64,000 nucleotides of DNA from CBDDHT01 sp965227905 (GTDB taxonomy: Bacteria; Pseudomonadota; Alphaproteobacteria; Rhizobiales; Methyloligellaceae), in the NCBI GenBank assembly GCA_965227905.1, contig OZ245780.1, positions 3,286,001 through 3,350,000 on the forward strand, in the 5' to 3' direction. Made by a program: the position numbers and the translations under genes. The stretch's first letter is position 1, and every line of letters starts with the position of its first letter. Positions 17,401-25,717 of the stretch are shown piece by piece. The notes beneath the pieces were generated by a model. That model was given only the letters and a program-made list of their open reading frames with translations. It did no database searches and was not told the DNA's origin.

Positions 17401-18651
17401 TCATACAGGCACCGAAACTGCCTTTCGGTCCGGAATCAGAGCCAACAACCGACGTAAGGGCTGGATCTGCTCGACAAAGAGCATCAACGTAGGTAGCGGA
17501 TCGTCCCAGCGATACGACATGTGAACAGGTGTATCGATGGCCTTGCCCAAAACGCGTATCAGCGCCTGAAAAGCTTCCAGGCGACCGAGTTCTCCTTTGG
17601 CCATGGCCGAACGAACACCGCGGATCGCTCCATATGTCCACGCATACCGCATGCCAGAGCTACCAACGTGCTTTGGTTCAACACGTGTCGGATGTCTGAC
17701 AAGATCAATCGCTAACCGGCTCAACTCCAATCCCATTTCCTCGGCAATCACATGACTGCCCACTATACGGGGATTGAGTTCAACAAAGGTTACCTCGCCG
17801 GTATCGCGATTCACCATATATTGGACAAGGCCGACACCGGTGTAGTCGAGAGCGGCAATCAAACCCTCTGTGTGAGCGAGCAGATCGGCACTCACGCTCG
17901 TTGTCTTGCCGGCAACGGCATAGCCCGTGCCGTCTAGCTCTTCGGTTTCATCGATCCGGGTTTCCAGAATCCGGAAGACCTCACCGCCACGCGCTGCGAA
18001 GTAGTGATTGTACCGTGGCCCTTCGACATAGCGTTGCACCATCAGCGTGCGATGCATTCCTGGCCAGTGGGGCAGATTGCGCGACAGATCCTCTGCACCC
18101 CTGCAAATCAGGGCTTTTTTGCCACCGACGCCCTCACCCGATTCCTGTGGTCGAACGACAATGGGAAAACCGATTTTGTCGACAGCGGATATTAGGTCCC
18201 CATAGGAGTCGACGATCTCGTAGGCGGCCGTTGGGATTGCCGAAGACTTGGCCAGTTGTGCCATCGCCATCTTATCGAGTGACATGCGGACCGTCTCTCG
18301 ATTAGGCGTGGCATAAACCAGTCCTTTCGGCAGCCGATCTTCATATTCGGCAATGAATCGCACGTAATCCTCAAAGACAGGGTAGACGACTTCAATGTCG
18401 GGCCTGGATTTCAGAAAGCGCGTCAAGGCATCGATGAAGGCATCGACGTCTGTCAGCGGCGGATGATCCCAATGGCCGTCGACGAAGCGGGAATACTCGC
18501 ACGCCCCCTCGCCGAAACCGCGGGCAACGATGATCCGATATCCCTGCGGTACGAGTTCTCTGGCAAGTGACAAGACCGGGCGATAGTTACCGAGAACAAG
18601 AACCGAACCTGGCGCCGGTCTTTGCGACTGTTTTTGACTCGTTTCCGTCAT
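17401..18651 (-). CDS. ATP-grasp carboxylate ligase
   Basis: A 416-residue ATP-grasp enzyme that would join a carboxylate to an amine or thiol through an acyl-phosphate. The pre-ATP-grasp Rossmann domain starts SVLVLGNYRPVLSLARELV, the P-loop-like strand is IGFPIVVRPQESGEGVGGK (residues about 150-170), and the Mg-binding Glu/Asn pair is in VTFVELNPRIVG. The start is uncertain: ATG at 18651 or at 18672, neither with a strong ribosome-binding site. It is sandwiched between a membrane protein and a CelD transferase, which points to building an amino-acid- or acyl-modified surface molecule. Confidence 0.85.
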   Translation of the reverse strand: MTETSQKQSQRPAPGSVLVLGNYRPVLSLARELVPQGYRIIVARGFGEGACEYSRFVDGHWDHPPLTDVDAFIDALTRFLKSRPDIEVVYPVFEDYVRFIAEYEDRLPKGLVYATPNRETVRMSLDKMAMAQLAKSSAIPTAAYEIVDSYGDLISAVDKIGFPIVVRPQESGEGVGGKKALICRGAEDLSRNLPHWPGMHRTLMVQRYVEGPRYNHYFAARGGEVFRILETRIDETEELDGTGYAVAGKTTSVSADLLAHTEGLIAALDYTGVGLVQYMVNRDTGEVTFVELNPRIVGSHVIAEEMGLELSRLAIDLVRHPTRVEPKHVGSSGMRYAWTYGAIRGVRSAMAKGELGRLEAFQALIRVLGKAIDTPVHMSYRWDDPLPTLMLFVEQIQPLRRLLALIPDRKAVSVPV

Positions 18652-18677
18652 GGTGACACTTCTCACACGCATCGCAC

Positions 18678-19400
18678 TCAGACCGTCTGCTCGGTACGGC
18701 CTCGACTTGCTTCGAGGAGATAATCGAACCCTGCGGCTATATGAAATGCGCCCCACAAAGCGATGCCGATGAGTTTCGCGCCATCTTCCATGACGATTCG
18801 CAGCGCATGGTCGTTGTGAATGAAGGCGTCGATGCCGACGCTCATGGCGAGCATGGTGCCCGCAACGAGAAACACGGTGACACGCGATTGCAGGATCTCG
18901 CGCCAGAAAAACAGGAGGTGCAGAAACGCAAGACCACCATAGACGCCATAGGTCAGGAGTTCAGGCACACCAAATTCCGGCAGGACATGGTCGTGAATCA
19001 TGAACAGATCGTCAGCACCCAACCAGGCGGTGAAGAGAGCGGCTGCGACCATGAATGTCGCCCTCCGGCTGTCTTCCCCGATTGTGTAAAGGAGGCAACC
19101 GACAAAAAAGCAGACCGCTGCCGCCATGAACCACATCAAACTGCCAAGGGTAGACACGAAGCCGAAATAGAGCTTGCAACAGGTCTCGGACATTTCGGCC
19201 ACGGCAAGCGGGTCCCGTAATAGGTCACCTGCAGGCACCCAAGGCTGCAATGCGATTGCCGTAATGAACACGAGCCCGAGGCCGACTATGGTGAACAGGA
19301 TTGTTCCGGACCCCAGCCATCTGCCGGTTTTTAGGGGTTTTTCGGAGTGATATCCGACTTCATCAAGCATCGGACGATTTACATAATCTATTGCCTGCAT
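18678..19400 (-). CDS. Polytopic membrane protein of unknown function, first gene of the surface operon
   Basis: A 240-residue protein with about six to seven hydrophobic helices. Charged residues lie inside or at the edge of helices: TAWLGADDLFMIHDHVLPEF near residue 120, SVGIDAFIHNDHA near 185 and MEDGAKLIGIALWGAFH near 205. Such Asp/His placement recalls intramembrane metal hydrolases, but I cannot match it to a named family. GGGAGG six bases before the ATG at 19400 fixes the start. Five to 27 bases separate it from the ATP-grasp gene, so the two are co-transcribed. Confidence 0.75.
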   Translation of the reverse strand: MQAIDYVNRPMLDEVGYHSEKPLKTGRWLGSGTILFTIVGLGLVFITAIALQPWVPAGDLLRDPLAVAEMSETCCKLYFGFVSTLGSLMWFMAAAVCFFVGCLLYTIGEDSRRATFMVAAALFTAWLGADDLFMIHDHVLPEFGVPELLTYGVYGGLAFLHLLFFWREILQSRVTVFLVAGTMLAMSVGIDAFIHNDHALRIVMEDGAKLIGIALWGAFHIAAGFDYLLEASRGRTEQTV

Positions 19401-19604
19401 CGATGGCCTCCCGCGTATAGCCGTGCACTGCATCCAAGAATGGTTAGCAGAGCAATTGCCGTGCCATGACACCGGATAGCGATGAAGAATCGATGAAAAT
19501 CGCCGAGTCTATGCGGATGAAAGACAATAGAGCGGGCTGTTGATTACTCAAATGGTGTAGAATCAGAGGCGAATCGGCGCAATTTTTTCAATGATTGTGA
19601 CACA

Positions 19605-20162
19605 ATGTCCAAGCTAAGGCTGAAACAGCTCTTGTTTGTTTGGATTGTTCCACTTGTTGCCCTGGGTCTCTTTGGTCGCCAAATCTACCTGCAGACCAGC
19701 CACAATCTTTCTGTCTGGAAAGGTGGAGGCATGGGAATGTTTGCAGGGATTGGTGCCCCGCATCACCGTTTTCTCAAGATTTCCGTCGTGGATCCAATTG
19801 GACAGACAATCGTTGTCGTCCGATTCAATACCAAACATCACAGATTAATTAGCCGCCTGCGCGCAGAGCCGTCCGACGCAAATTTCCAGAACCTGGCCAA
19901 TTCTCTCAAGACGACGCGTTGGAAAGTGTTGCCACAAACGCTTTTGGCAACTCGGGCTGACTCGACCGGACGCATCTCACCGGCTTCCCGCCGACGGTCT
20001 TTATTGATTGTCCCGGAACCCGCCAAGGCGACTGCAAGCGGATGGCATCCCGACGAAGTCCAAATCGAATTCTGGGCGATATCATACGACCGCTCGACCA
20101 AAGCTCTGGGAGCCTCGCTCGAGAGAACATTCACGCTTCCGTCTTCCGAAAGCGCTAACTGA
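19605..20162 (+). CDS. Membrane-anchored protein, partner of the next gene
   Basis: A 185-residue protein with one N-terminal hydrophobic helix (LLFVWIVPLVALGLFG), which anchors it or serves as an uncleaved signal. Next comes the motif WKGGGMGMFAGI, and the rest is soluble and basic. The GG-MGMF motif is one I associate with small partners of HTTM-like membrane proteins, but I cannot name a domain. No clear ribosome-binding site precedes the ATG at 19605. Its stop is one base before the next ATG, so the two genes form a unit, divergent from the surface operon. Confidence 0.7.
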   Translation: MSKLRLKQLLFVWIVPLVALGLFGRQIYLQTSHNLSVWKGGGMGMFAGIGAPHHRFLKISVVDPIGQTIVVVRFNTKHHRLISRLRAEPSDANFQNLANSLKTTRWKVLPQTLLATRADSTGRISPASRRRSLLIVPEPAKATASGWHPDEVQIEFWAISYDRSTKALGASLERTFTLPSSESAN

Positions 20163-20163
20163 C

Positions 20164-21042
20164 ATGATTGGCGCCGGCATCCGAAAGCTGCGATCCGAAA
20201 TCTCGAATACGAGCGCTCTCGAACTCGCGACGATCCTGACTGTCCTGCTGGTTGCTTTTCACGGTTTTAAGGCCTGGTATTTTCGCCTGCCCGCACAGTG
20301 TCTCGTCGTGCTTGGAATCCTGTTTCGAGCCATCCTATTCAGTTGGATTTTCTGGCTTTTGCTTTCCATCCTTGCTGCCGGACGCATCCTTTACTTCTGG
20401 CAGGATGTCGACAATCACAAATTCATCCTGCTCTATTGGTTGTGCTGTCTGACACTGGCACATGCGATATCCGATGATCAGATCAAGCAGACATTGATTG
20501 AAACGAATGCCCGCTTCTTCATCGTTTTTGTGATGCTGGCCGCGGTTGGGCAGAAACTGGCATCCTCCAGTTATATGGATTCCTCGTTCTTCGAGTTCGA
20601 ATTGCTTGTGGATACCAGGTTTCGCGGCTTCGCCGCACTCTTCGGCATTGAACCGGAAATTCCGCTTCAGGCGCGCCGCGCTCTCGAACTTCTGAAAGAT
20701 CCGCTCGTCACTGTCCAGGACAACAGGATCATTGTCGAAACAGGACCCACTCTCCCCAACCTGGCAGCCTTCGTCACCTGGTACGACTTGCTAATTCAGG
20801 CCGTGATTGGCGCCGCTTTTGTTTTCCGTACAAGATCCGGCGACTTGGTTGGCCACCTGGCACTGCTGACGTTCATTTTCACAGCCTATTTTGCAGCGCC
20901 GGTTATTGGATTTGCGTGGACGCTCATCATTTTTGCGATCGTATTGGCGCGATCTCGATTTCCGAATCTTGCCTTGGTCTATGTCCTCGCTCTCCTGACG
21001 ACCACGCTCTACAAGATTCCGTGGCAAAGTTGGCTGGTGTGA
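20164..21042 (+). CDS. Polytopic membrane protein, HTTM-like
   Basis: A 292-residue protein with about six to seven hydrophobic helices. The central segment RFFIVFVMLAAVGQKLASSSYM, followed by SSFFEFELLVDTRFRGF, resembles the helix 4-loop region of HTTM/vitamin K carboxylase-like membrane proteins. The match is by eye and weak. A lumenal or periplasmic loop of about 70 residues follows before the last helices. It starts one base after the stop of the preceding gene; an upstream extension would overlap that gene. The function is not known. Confidence 0.7.
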   Translation: MIGAGIRKLRSEISNTSALELATILTVLLVAFHGFKAWYFRLPAQCLVVLGILFRAILFSWIFWLLLSILAAGRILYFWQDVDNHKFILLYWLCCLTLAHAISDDQIKQTLIETNARFFIVFVMLAAVGQKLASSSYMDSSFFEFELLVDTRFRGFAALFGIEPEIPLQARRALELLKDPLVTVQDNRIIVETGPTLPNLAAFVTWYDLLIQAVIGAAFVFRTRSGDLVGHLALLTFIFTAYFAAPVIGFAWTLIIFAIVLARSRFPNLALVYVLALLTTTLYKIPWQSWLV

Positions 21043-21054
21043 GCAGGGTTCTGA

Positions 21055-22350
21055 TTACTTGCTAAGATACATGTCTTTGGCGAGCTGACCGGCAATCTTC
21101 TGAAATGCAGCGACCAACTCCACACCCGTGTCGACGTCATGGAAGAAGTGGGTCGGCGAAGTTGCACAATTCTGCAACCGTGTCTTGGTGTCGGTATCAT
21201 CGAGATCGAATGCCACAGTCACGATTTTGACATCCTGTGCCTTGATGGATTGGCACATGTCCTCGAGGTTACTCTCGGCGTTGGAAACCGAACTGGAATC
21301 ACCGGGCCCCCACGCTGCCGTTGTCTGCGCACCGTCCGTCAAAAGCACAATTGCCTTGACCATTCCCGATGTCCCGTATGCGGTTCCTTCCTGCCATGGT
21401 GCGTTCGGTGAAATCATGTGCCAGCCCATAGCGAGACCGAGAGAGATATGGGTGTTTGCATAGGGCGTCATGCTCGCCAGCTGAGTCGTCAATAGACTGT
21501 AGTTGGTCGTGAGCGGCTGCATGACCAGATTGCGACTGACATAGTTCGAGCAAATCGCGTAAGCGTCACACGTACCACCGCCTTCTTCATCTTCTTCTCC
21601 ACCACCTGTCGGCGTGCACTGCATGCCCCACTTGGAGTCATCGACTGCGGACAGGGGCGTAGAATCCTGAATGTTGTGAGACCAATGCCTGTCGCGCGTA
21701 CAATTCGTCCATGAGCCACCAGGAACTTCATCGACGATGAAGTCGCTTTCCATCGTTCCATAGACATGCTCGGAAAAAGGTACCATTCCGAACTTTACGC
21801 CCGTATTCGTACCGTTTTGGGTCAGCTGATTGATAAGACTGGTCGCGGCGTCGCGCATCGACTGGTACTTGCCGTCCGAACTCATCGAACCGGAATAGTC
21901 GAGGACAAGAACGATTTCACCTTGTGTCAGTTTGCCGGAATAGGCTTCGGCGTCAGCGCTGACATCCATGCTGTCGAATCCGAGAGCCGACATGATGGAG
22001 GTGCCCAGATCGGCGTTCGCCGTGCCGACGATCTTGCCGTCATCGTCAATCGTAATGCTTGGAGCACCGGCGTTGCCAAGCTCGTCAGCAGGAAAGTTGG
22101 CCGCAAACACACTTTCAGCTTTGGCAATCCGTTGAGGTTTGGTCAGTTCCCCGGATGATGCAGCCGCAAGTACCGCAGCATCGATTGCACCTTGAAGGCG
22201 GGTCTTTACAATATGAGCGCGCGTCAGGTCGATCGCGGCGCCGACTATTCCCAACACTGGGATGAATGCCAAGGCGAGAATGATCGCAGTCGTTCCGCGG
22301 CGATCGTCGCGAAAACGTTTGATTGCTGCTTGCAGTTTTATGCTGTGCAT
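21055..22350 (-). CDS. TadG-like pilus-associated protein with von Willebrand A domain
   Basis: A 431-residue exported protein. Residues 15-65 form the TadE/TadG type N-terminus (RRGTTAIILALAFIPVLGIVG, then a helix ending AAVLAAASS), inserted by the pilin-like route. A von Willebrand A domain follows from residue 145, with the metal site D151-x-S153-x-S155 (DYSGSMS) and the later TDG near residue 335. A Gly/Glu-rich insert with cysteines lies near residue 255. TadG helps anchor Flp/Tad pili, but no tad genes are adjacent, so this is an orphan copy. Confidence 0.85.
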   Translation of the reverse strand: MHSIKLQAAIKRFRDDRRGTTAIILALAFIPVLGIVGAAIDLTRAHIVKTRLQGAIDAAVLAAASSGELTKPQRIAKAESVFAANFPADELGNAGAPSITIDDDGKIVGTANADLGTSIMSALGFDSMDVSADAEAYSGKLTQGEIVLVLDYSGSMSSDGKYQSMRDAATSLINQLTQNGTNTGVKFGMVPFSEHVYGTMESDFIVDEVPGGSWTNCTRDRHWSHNIQDSTPLSAVDDSKWGMQCTPTGGGEEDEEGGGTCDAYAICSNYVSRNLVMQPLTTNYSLLTTQLASMTPYANTHISLGLAMGWHMISPNAPWQEGTAYGTSGMVKAIVLLTDGAQTTAAWGPGDSSSVSNAESNLEDMCQSIKAQDVKIVTVAFDLDDTDTKTRLQNCATSPTHFFHDVDTGVELVAAFQKIAGQLAKDMYLSK

Positions 22351-22883
22351 AGCCCGGCAGCTCCGCCTTCAATCTGGTATTGACCCCAAATCGTCGTGCC
22401 AACCAGACATGATTCGAATAAAAAGAGAACATGAGACTGTAAAAAATCTATTTATTTGTCAGAGTTAAGCAATTGACACACTGAATTCTGCATATATCGA
22501 AGAGCATTCGCATGCTGATCGCAGCGTTTTTTGAAAACTGGGCGATGGACCGTCTGCAGAAAATGATTCGAGAACATTCAAACCGGTAGAACAGAAGCAA
22601 AGAGAGCATCGAAATTTCAGCAGCTGCAAAAACTCAGCTCAAGAACAAGCTTCGCGCTGCGCTCCCAACTCCTTCATTCGACATGTTGCGCGGGAACGGC
22701 GTCTAGTTGCTGTTCCCGCTTGATATCCAATCGGGAAACGGATGCAGTTGCCATGCACTGCGCAATGGAAACCTTCCTGAAACAATATCGGCCAGCGATC
22801 TCGTCAGCATTGACTAGCGCCGTGTTTCTCGAATGCACATCTACCGATTGTCGATGAACGATCGCGTGACAAGGAACATTCTC
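22351..22883. other. 533-base divergent intergenic region
   Basis: Holds the promoters of the leftward TadG-like gene and the rightward PLP decarboxylase. The part next to TadG is AT-rich. Apart from the hairpin at 22690-22719, I see no gene or recognisable regulatory element. Confidence 0.6.
22690..22719 (+). promoter_or_regulatory. Hairpin upstream of the PLP decarboxylase
   Basis: GCGGGAAC at 22690-22697 pairs with GTTCCCGC at 22712-22719. Four further pairs (two of them G-U) extend the stem inward to a six-base loop. No T-run follows, and both flanking genes start away from it. It may therefore be a leader structure or operator rather than a terminator. Confidence 0.35.
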
Positions 22884-24362
22884 ATGGACGGTATCAGCAA
22901 AGAAGGAAACGGCGACATTGAGGAAACGCTTGATCCCGAGGACTGGTCCGATGTGCGGGCCCTTTCTCACCGGATTGTCAATGAAGCGATTGATTACCTA
23001 CGGGATGTTCGCGCCCGACCGGTCTGGAAGGAGATGCCGCCGGATATCCGAGACACTTTTACGGCCCCCCTCCCCCGTTCGCCAATGCCCTTGGCAGATG
23101 TCTATGACACGCTGACGAAGACGGTGATGCCCTATCCCATGGGCAATATCCATCCCCGTTTCTGGTCTTGGTACATGGGTTCGAGCAATTTCACAGGTGC
23201 CATGGCTGATTTCCTGGCAGCTGTCCAAGGCTCAAACCTTGGTGGCGGCAATCATGCCGCGACGTTCATCGATCAGCAGGTTGTCGACTGGTGCAAGGAA
23301 ATGATGGGATTTCCTGTATCGGCAAGCGGCACGCTGGTCAGCGGTGGGTCGATGGCAAATCTCATCGGCCTGACGGTCGCACGAAACATCAAGGCAGGTG
23401 TCGACTTGCGCGAGGAAGGTGTGTCTGCGATCAAGGCGCCGCTGCGCTACTATGCCTCGGATCAAGTGCATAGCTGTCATCGCAAGGCCCTGGAAGTGCT
23501 GGGGCTTGGAAACAGGGCCTTGCGTCGGATTGCGACAAATCCGGACCTGACGATCGATTTGGCAGCACTCCGCAGTGCAATCGCCGAGGACCGGGCGGCA
23601 GGGCTTCAACCAGCCTGCGTGATTGGAACGGCGGGCACTGTCAATACCGGTGCGATTGACGATCTACAGGCGTTATCCGGACTGGCACGAGAAGAGAACC
23701 TATGGTTTCACGTCGATGGATGCATCGGTGCACTGATCGCCATTGCCCCGCAGAATGCCTCTCGCGTCGCAGGGATCAGCGACGCAGACTCGCTGGCTCT
23801 CGATCCGCACAAATGGCTGCATGCACCCTTCGACATCGGTTGCGCTTTGGTTCGCGATGCTTCTGCCCATCGTGGCACATTCGCTGTGACACCTGAATAT
23901 CTTGAAATGATGCCGCGTGGTCTCGCCTCCGCCCATTGGCTCCACGAATTCGGGCTTCAAACCACACGTGGATTCCGCGCACTCAAAGTCTGGATGGCCC
24001 TCAAGGAGCACGGAGTCGACACATTCGGCCGTCTCATTGACCAGAACATTGCGCAGGGACACTATCTCAGCGCCCTGGTCGATGCTGAACCGCATCTGGA
24101 GCGCATTGCACCCACCTGTATCAATATTGTCTGCTTCCGCTTCCGTGCCGAAGGCTTCAACGGCGATGCACTGAAAGATCTGAATACGGAGATCATGCTG
24201 CGCCTGCAGGAGGACGGCATTGCTGCGCTTTCAGACACGACCGTCCAAGGCAGTCATTGTCTGCGCGTCGCGATCAATAATCACCGAACGCGGCAAGAGG
24301 ATCTGGATTTATTGGTGAGGGAAACGGTACGTCTGGGGCACGAGCTTGCGCATGCTGGCTAA
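22884..24362 (+). CDS. PLP-dependent group II decarboxylase
   Basis: A 492-residue aromatic-L-amino-acid/glutamate decarboxylase family enzyme that removes CO2 from an amino acid. The PLP-binding lysine is K310 in LALDPHKWLHAPFD, and the cofactor Asp precedes it in LWFHVDGCIGA. The N-terminal PRFWSWYMGSSN stretch matches the family's substrate-entry region (HPRFF in many members). AAGGAA seven bases before the ATG at 22884 supports this start; ATGs at 22833 and 22854 lack such a site. The substrate (tryptophan, tyrosine, DOPA or other) cannot be read. Confidence 0.88.
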   Translation: MDGISKEGNGDIEETLDPEDWSDVRALSHRIVNEAIDYLRDVRARPVWKEMPPDIRDTFTAPLPRSPMPLADVYDTLTKTVMPYPMGNIHPRFWSWYMGSSNFTGAMADFLAAVQGSNLGGGNHAATFIDQQVVDWCKEMMGFPVSASGTLVSGGSMANLIGLTVARNIKAGVDLREEGVSAIKAPLRYYASDQVHSCHRKALEVLGLGNRALRRIATNPDLTIDLAALRSAIAEDRAAGLQPACVIGTAGTVNTGAIDDLQALSGLAREENLWFHVDGCIGALIAIAPQNASRVAGISDADSLALDPHKWLHAPFDIGCALVRDASAHRGTFAVTPEYLEMMPRGLASAHWLHEFGLQTTRGFRALKVWMALKEHGVDTFGRLIDQNIAQGHYLSALVDAEPHLERIAPTCINIVCFRFRAEGFNGDALKDLNTEIMLRLQEDGIAALSDTTVQGSHCLRVAINNHRTRQEDLDLLVRETVRLGHELAHAG

Positions 24363-24630
24363 GCCCTGCGACCTCCCATCTCAGCTTTGTGTCGCTATGA
24401 CTCTGGAAAAAAAAGCGATTCGCCGATCACATTTTCGGAAAAGTCTTCAAATCCGCCGACGCAGCACATAGTTACTGGGCAATGATGCGAATGGCGGCAA
24501 TCAGACTGATCCAGCCGGAAAATGCGATTGTTCTGCCACAATCGACGGTGACAATGCGCGCAAATTCCAGTAATCGCCCCACAACGATCCGAGTTGCCAA
24601 ATCCGCTAGAAAAACCGAAGGAGAACTGTC

Positions 24631-25071
24631 GTGTGGTTTCGCTTGATGCTGCCGGTCCTGCTGCTTCCCGTTTTCATGCTTTGGACAAGTAGCGTGTCTT
24701 TCGCGTCATCGCCGGTCGGCCTATGGCTGACGAGTTCCGGCAAAGCAAAGATGCAGGTGTCGGAATGTGGCGAGAGCCTTTGTGCCGAAATTGTATGGAC
24801 ACGCGTGCGCGGCCGCGCAGGTGGACCGCCAACGGATAAAAAGAACCCCGACCCAAGCCTGAGAGACCGGCCTATCATCGGGCTGTCGACATTCTCGAAT
24901 ATGCAGAAAGCCGGCGACAATCTGTGGATCGGAACCGTATACGATCCCAGAAAAGGCGTTTCCCATCAGAATGTCGAGGTCAGTCTCGAGAACGATCGCA
25001 AGTTGAAATTGCGCGGTTGTCGCGCAAATGGGCTTGCGTGTCGGCACAAATACTGGACACGCACCCGGTAG
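24631..25071 (+). CDS. DUF2147 secreted protein
   Basis: A 146-residue protein with a signal peptide (residues 1-25, ending SVSFASS) and a small beta-rich DUF2147 domain. Domain motifs are VGLWLTSSGKAKMQVSECG, LCAEIVWTR and WIGTVYDPRKG. The start is GTG, preceded by GAAGGAGA at 24617-24624. DUF2147 proteins are periplasmic, of unknown function, and resemble calycin-like folds. Same direction as the CreA gene downstream, 106 bases away. Confidence 0.85.
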   Translation: MWFRLMLPVLLLPVFMLWTSSVSFASSPVGLWLTSSGKAKMQVSECGESLCAEIVWTRVRGRAGGPPTDKKNPDPSLRDRPIIGLSTFSNMQKAGDNLWIGTVYDPRKGVSHQNVEVSLENDRKLKLRGCRANGLACRHKYWTRTR

Positions 25072-25177
25072 AGTCCGCAGGGCCTGTTCAAGAGATCGAA
25101 CGACGCGACAACCATCGCCGGATAACAGCGCATTCCGAAGCGCATAGAGAATGCCGCCGCATTCGGGAGATGAAAAA

Positions 25178-25690
25178 ATGAGAGTCAGTGTTTCAGTGTG
25201 GGCGATCCTTGCGATCGTCTTCTTTGGCGTGCCTGCACACGGCGCAGACGATCCGGAACTCATCTTCAAGAAAAGGACGGTGCTGAAGTTTCTGTCGCCC
25301 GATCACTATCTGTCCACCTTCGCCCTCGACGATCCGGATGTGGAGGGCGTTGCCTGCCATTTCACTGTGCCGGAGAAAGGTGGATGGGCCGGTTGGCTCG
25401 GCCTTGCCGAGGAGCTTTCCGATGTATCATTGGCCTGCCGGCAAGTGGGGCCGGTGAAATTCAAACGGAAATTCGAACAGGGTGAGGAAGTCTTTCGACA
25501 GCGACGTTCGATTTTTTTCAAGAAGCTTCAAATTGTCCGCGGCTGCGACAAGAACCGCAATGTCCTCGTTTATCTGATCTACTCGGACAAGCTGATCGAG
25601 GGCAGCCCAAAGAATTCGACATCGACCGTTCCCCTGATGCCTTGGGGCACGGTGGAGCCTCCGAAATGTGGGGATTGGCTCGAAGACTGA
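25178..25690 (+). CDS. creA: CreA family periplasmic protein
   Basis: A 170-residue exported protein with a signal peptide (1-22, ending GVPAHGA). The CreA core shows VEGVACHFTVPEKGGW, DVSLACRQVGPV and a C-terminal LIYSDKLIEGSPKNSTSTVP. CreA proteins are widespread and of unknown function. GGGAGA precedes the ATG at 25178; the ATG at 25151 is nine codons longer without improving the signal peptide. Confidence 0.88.
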   Translation: MRVSVSVWAILAIVFFGVPAHGADDPELIFKKRTVLKFLSPDHYLSTFALDDPDVEGVACHFTVPEKGGWAGWLGLAEELSDVSLACRQVGPVKFKRKFEQGEEVFRQRRSIFFKKLQIVRGCDKNRNVLVYLIYSDKLIEGSPKNSTSTVPLMPWGTVEPPKCGDWLED

Positions 25691-25717
25691 TAGCGCCATT
25701 GTCCGTGTTTGCTGTCC

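Noticed and set aside
16175..17641. A longer start (17641) for the CelD-type transferase
   Set aside because: The extra 83 residues would overlap the end of the ATP-grasp gene and have no conserved character, while GAGG precedes the ATG at 17392.
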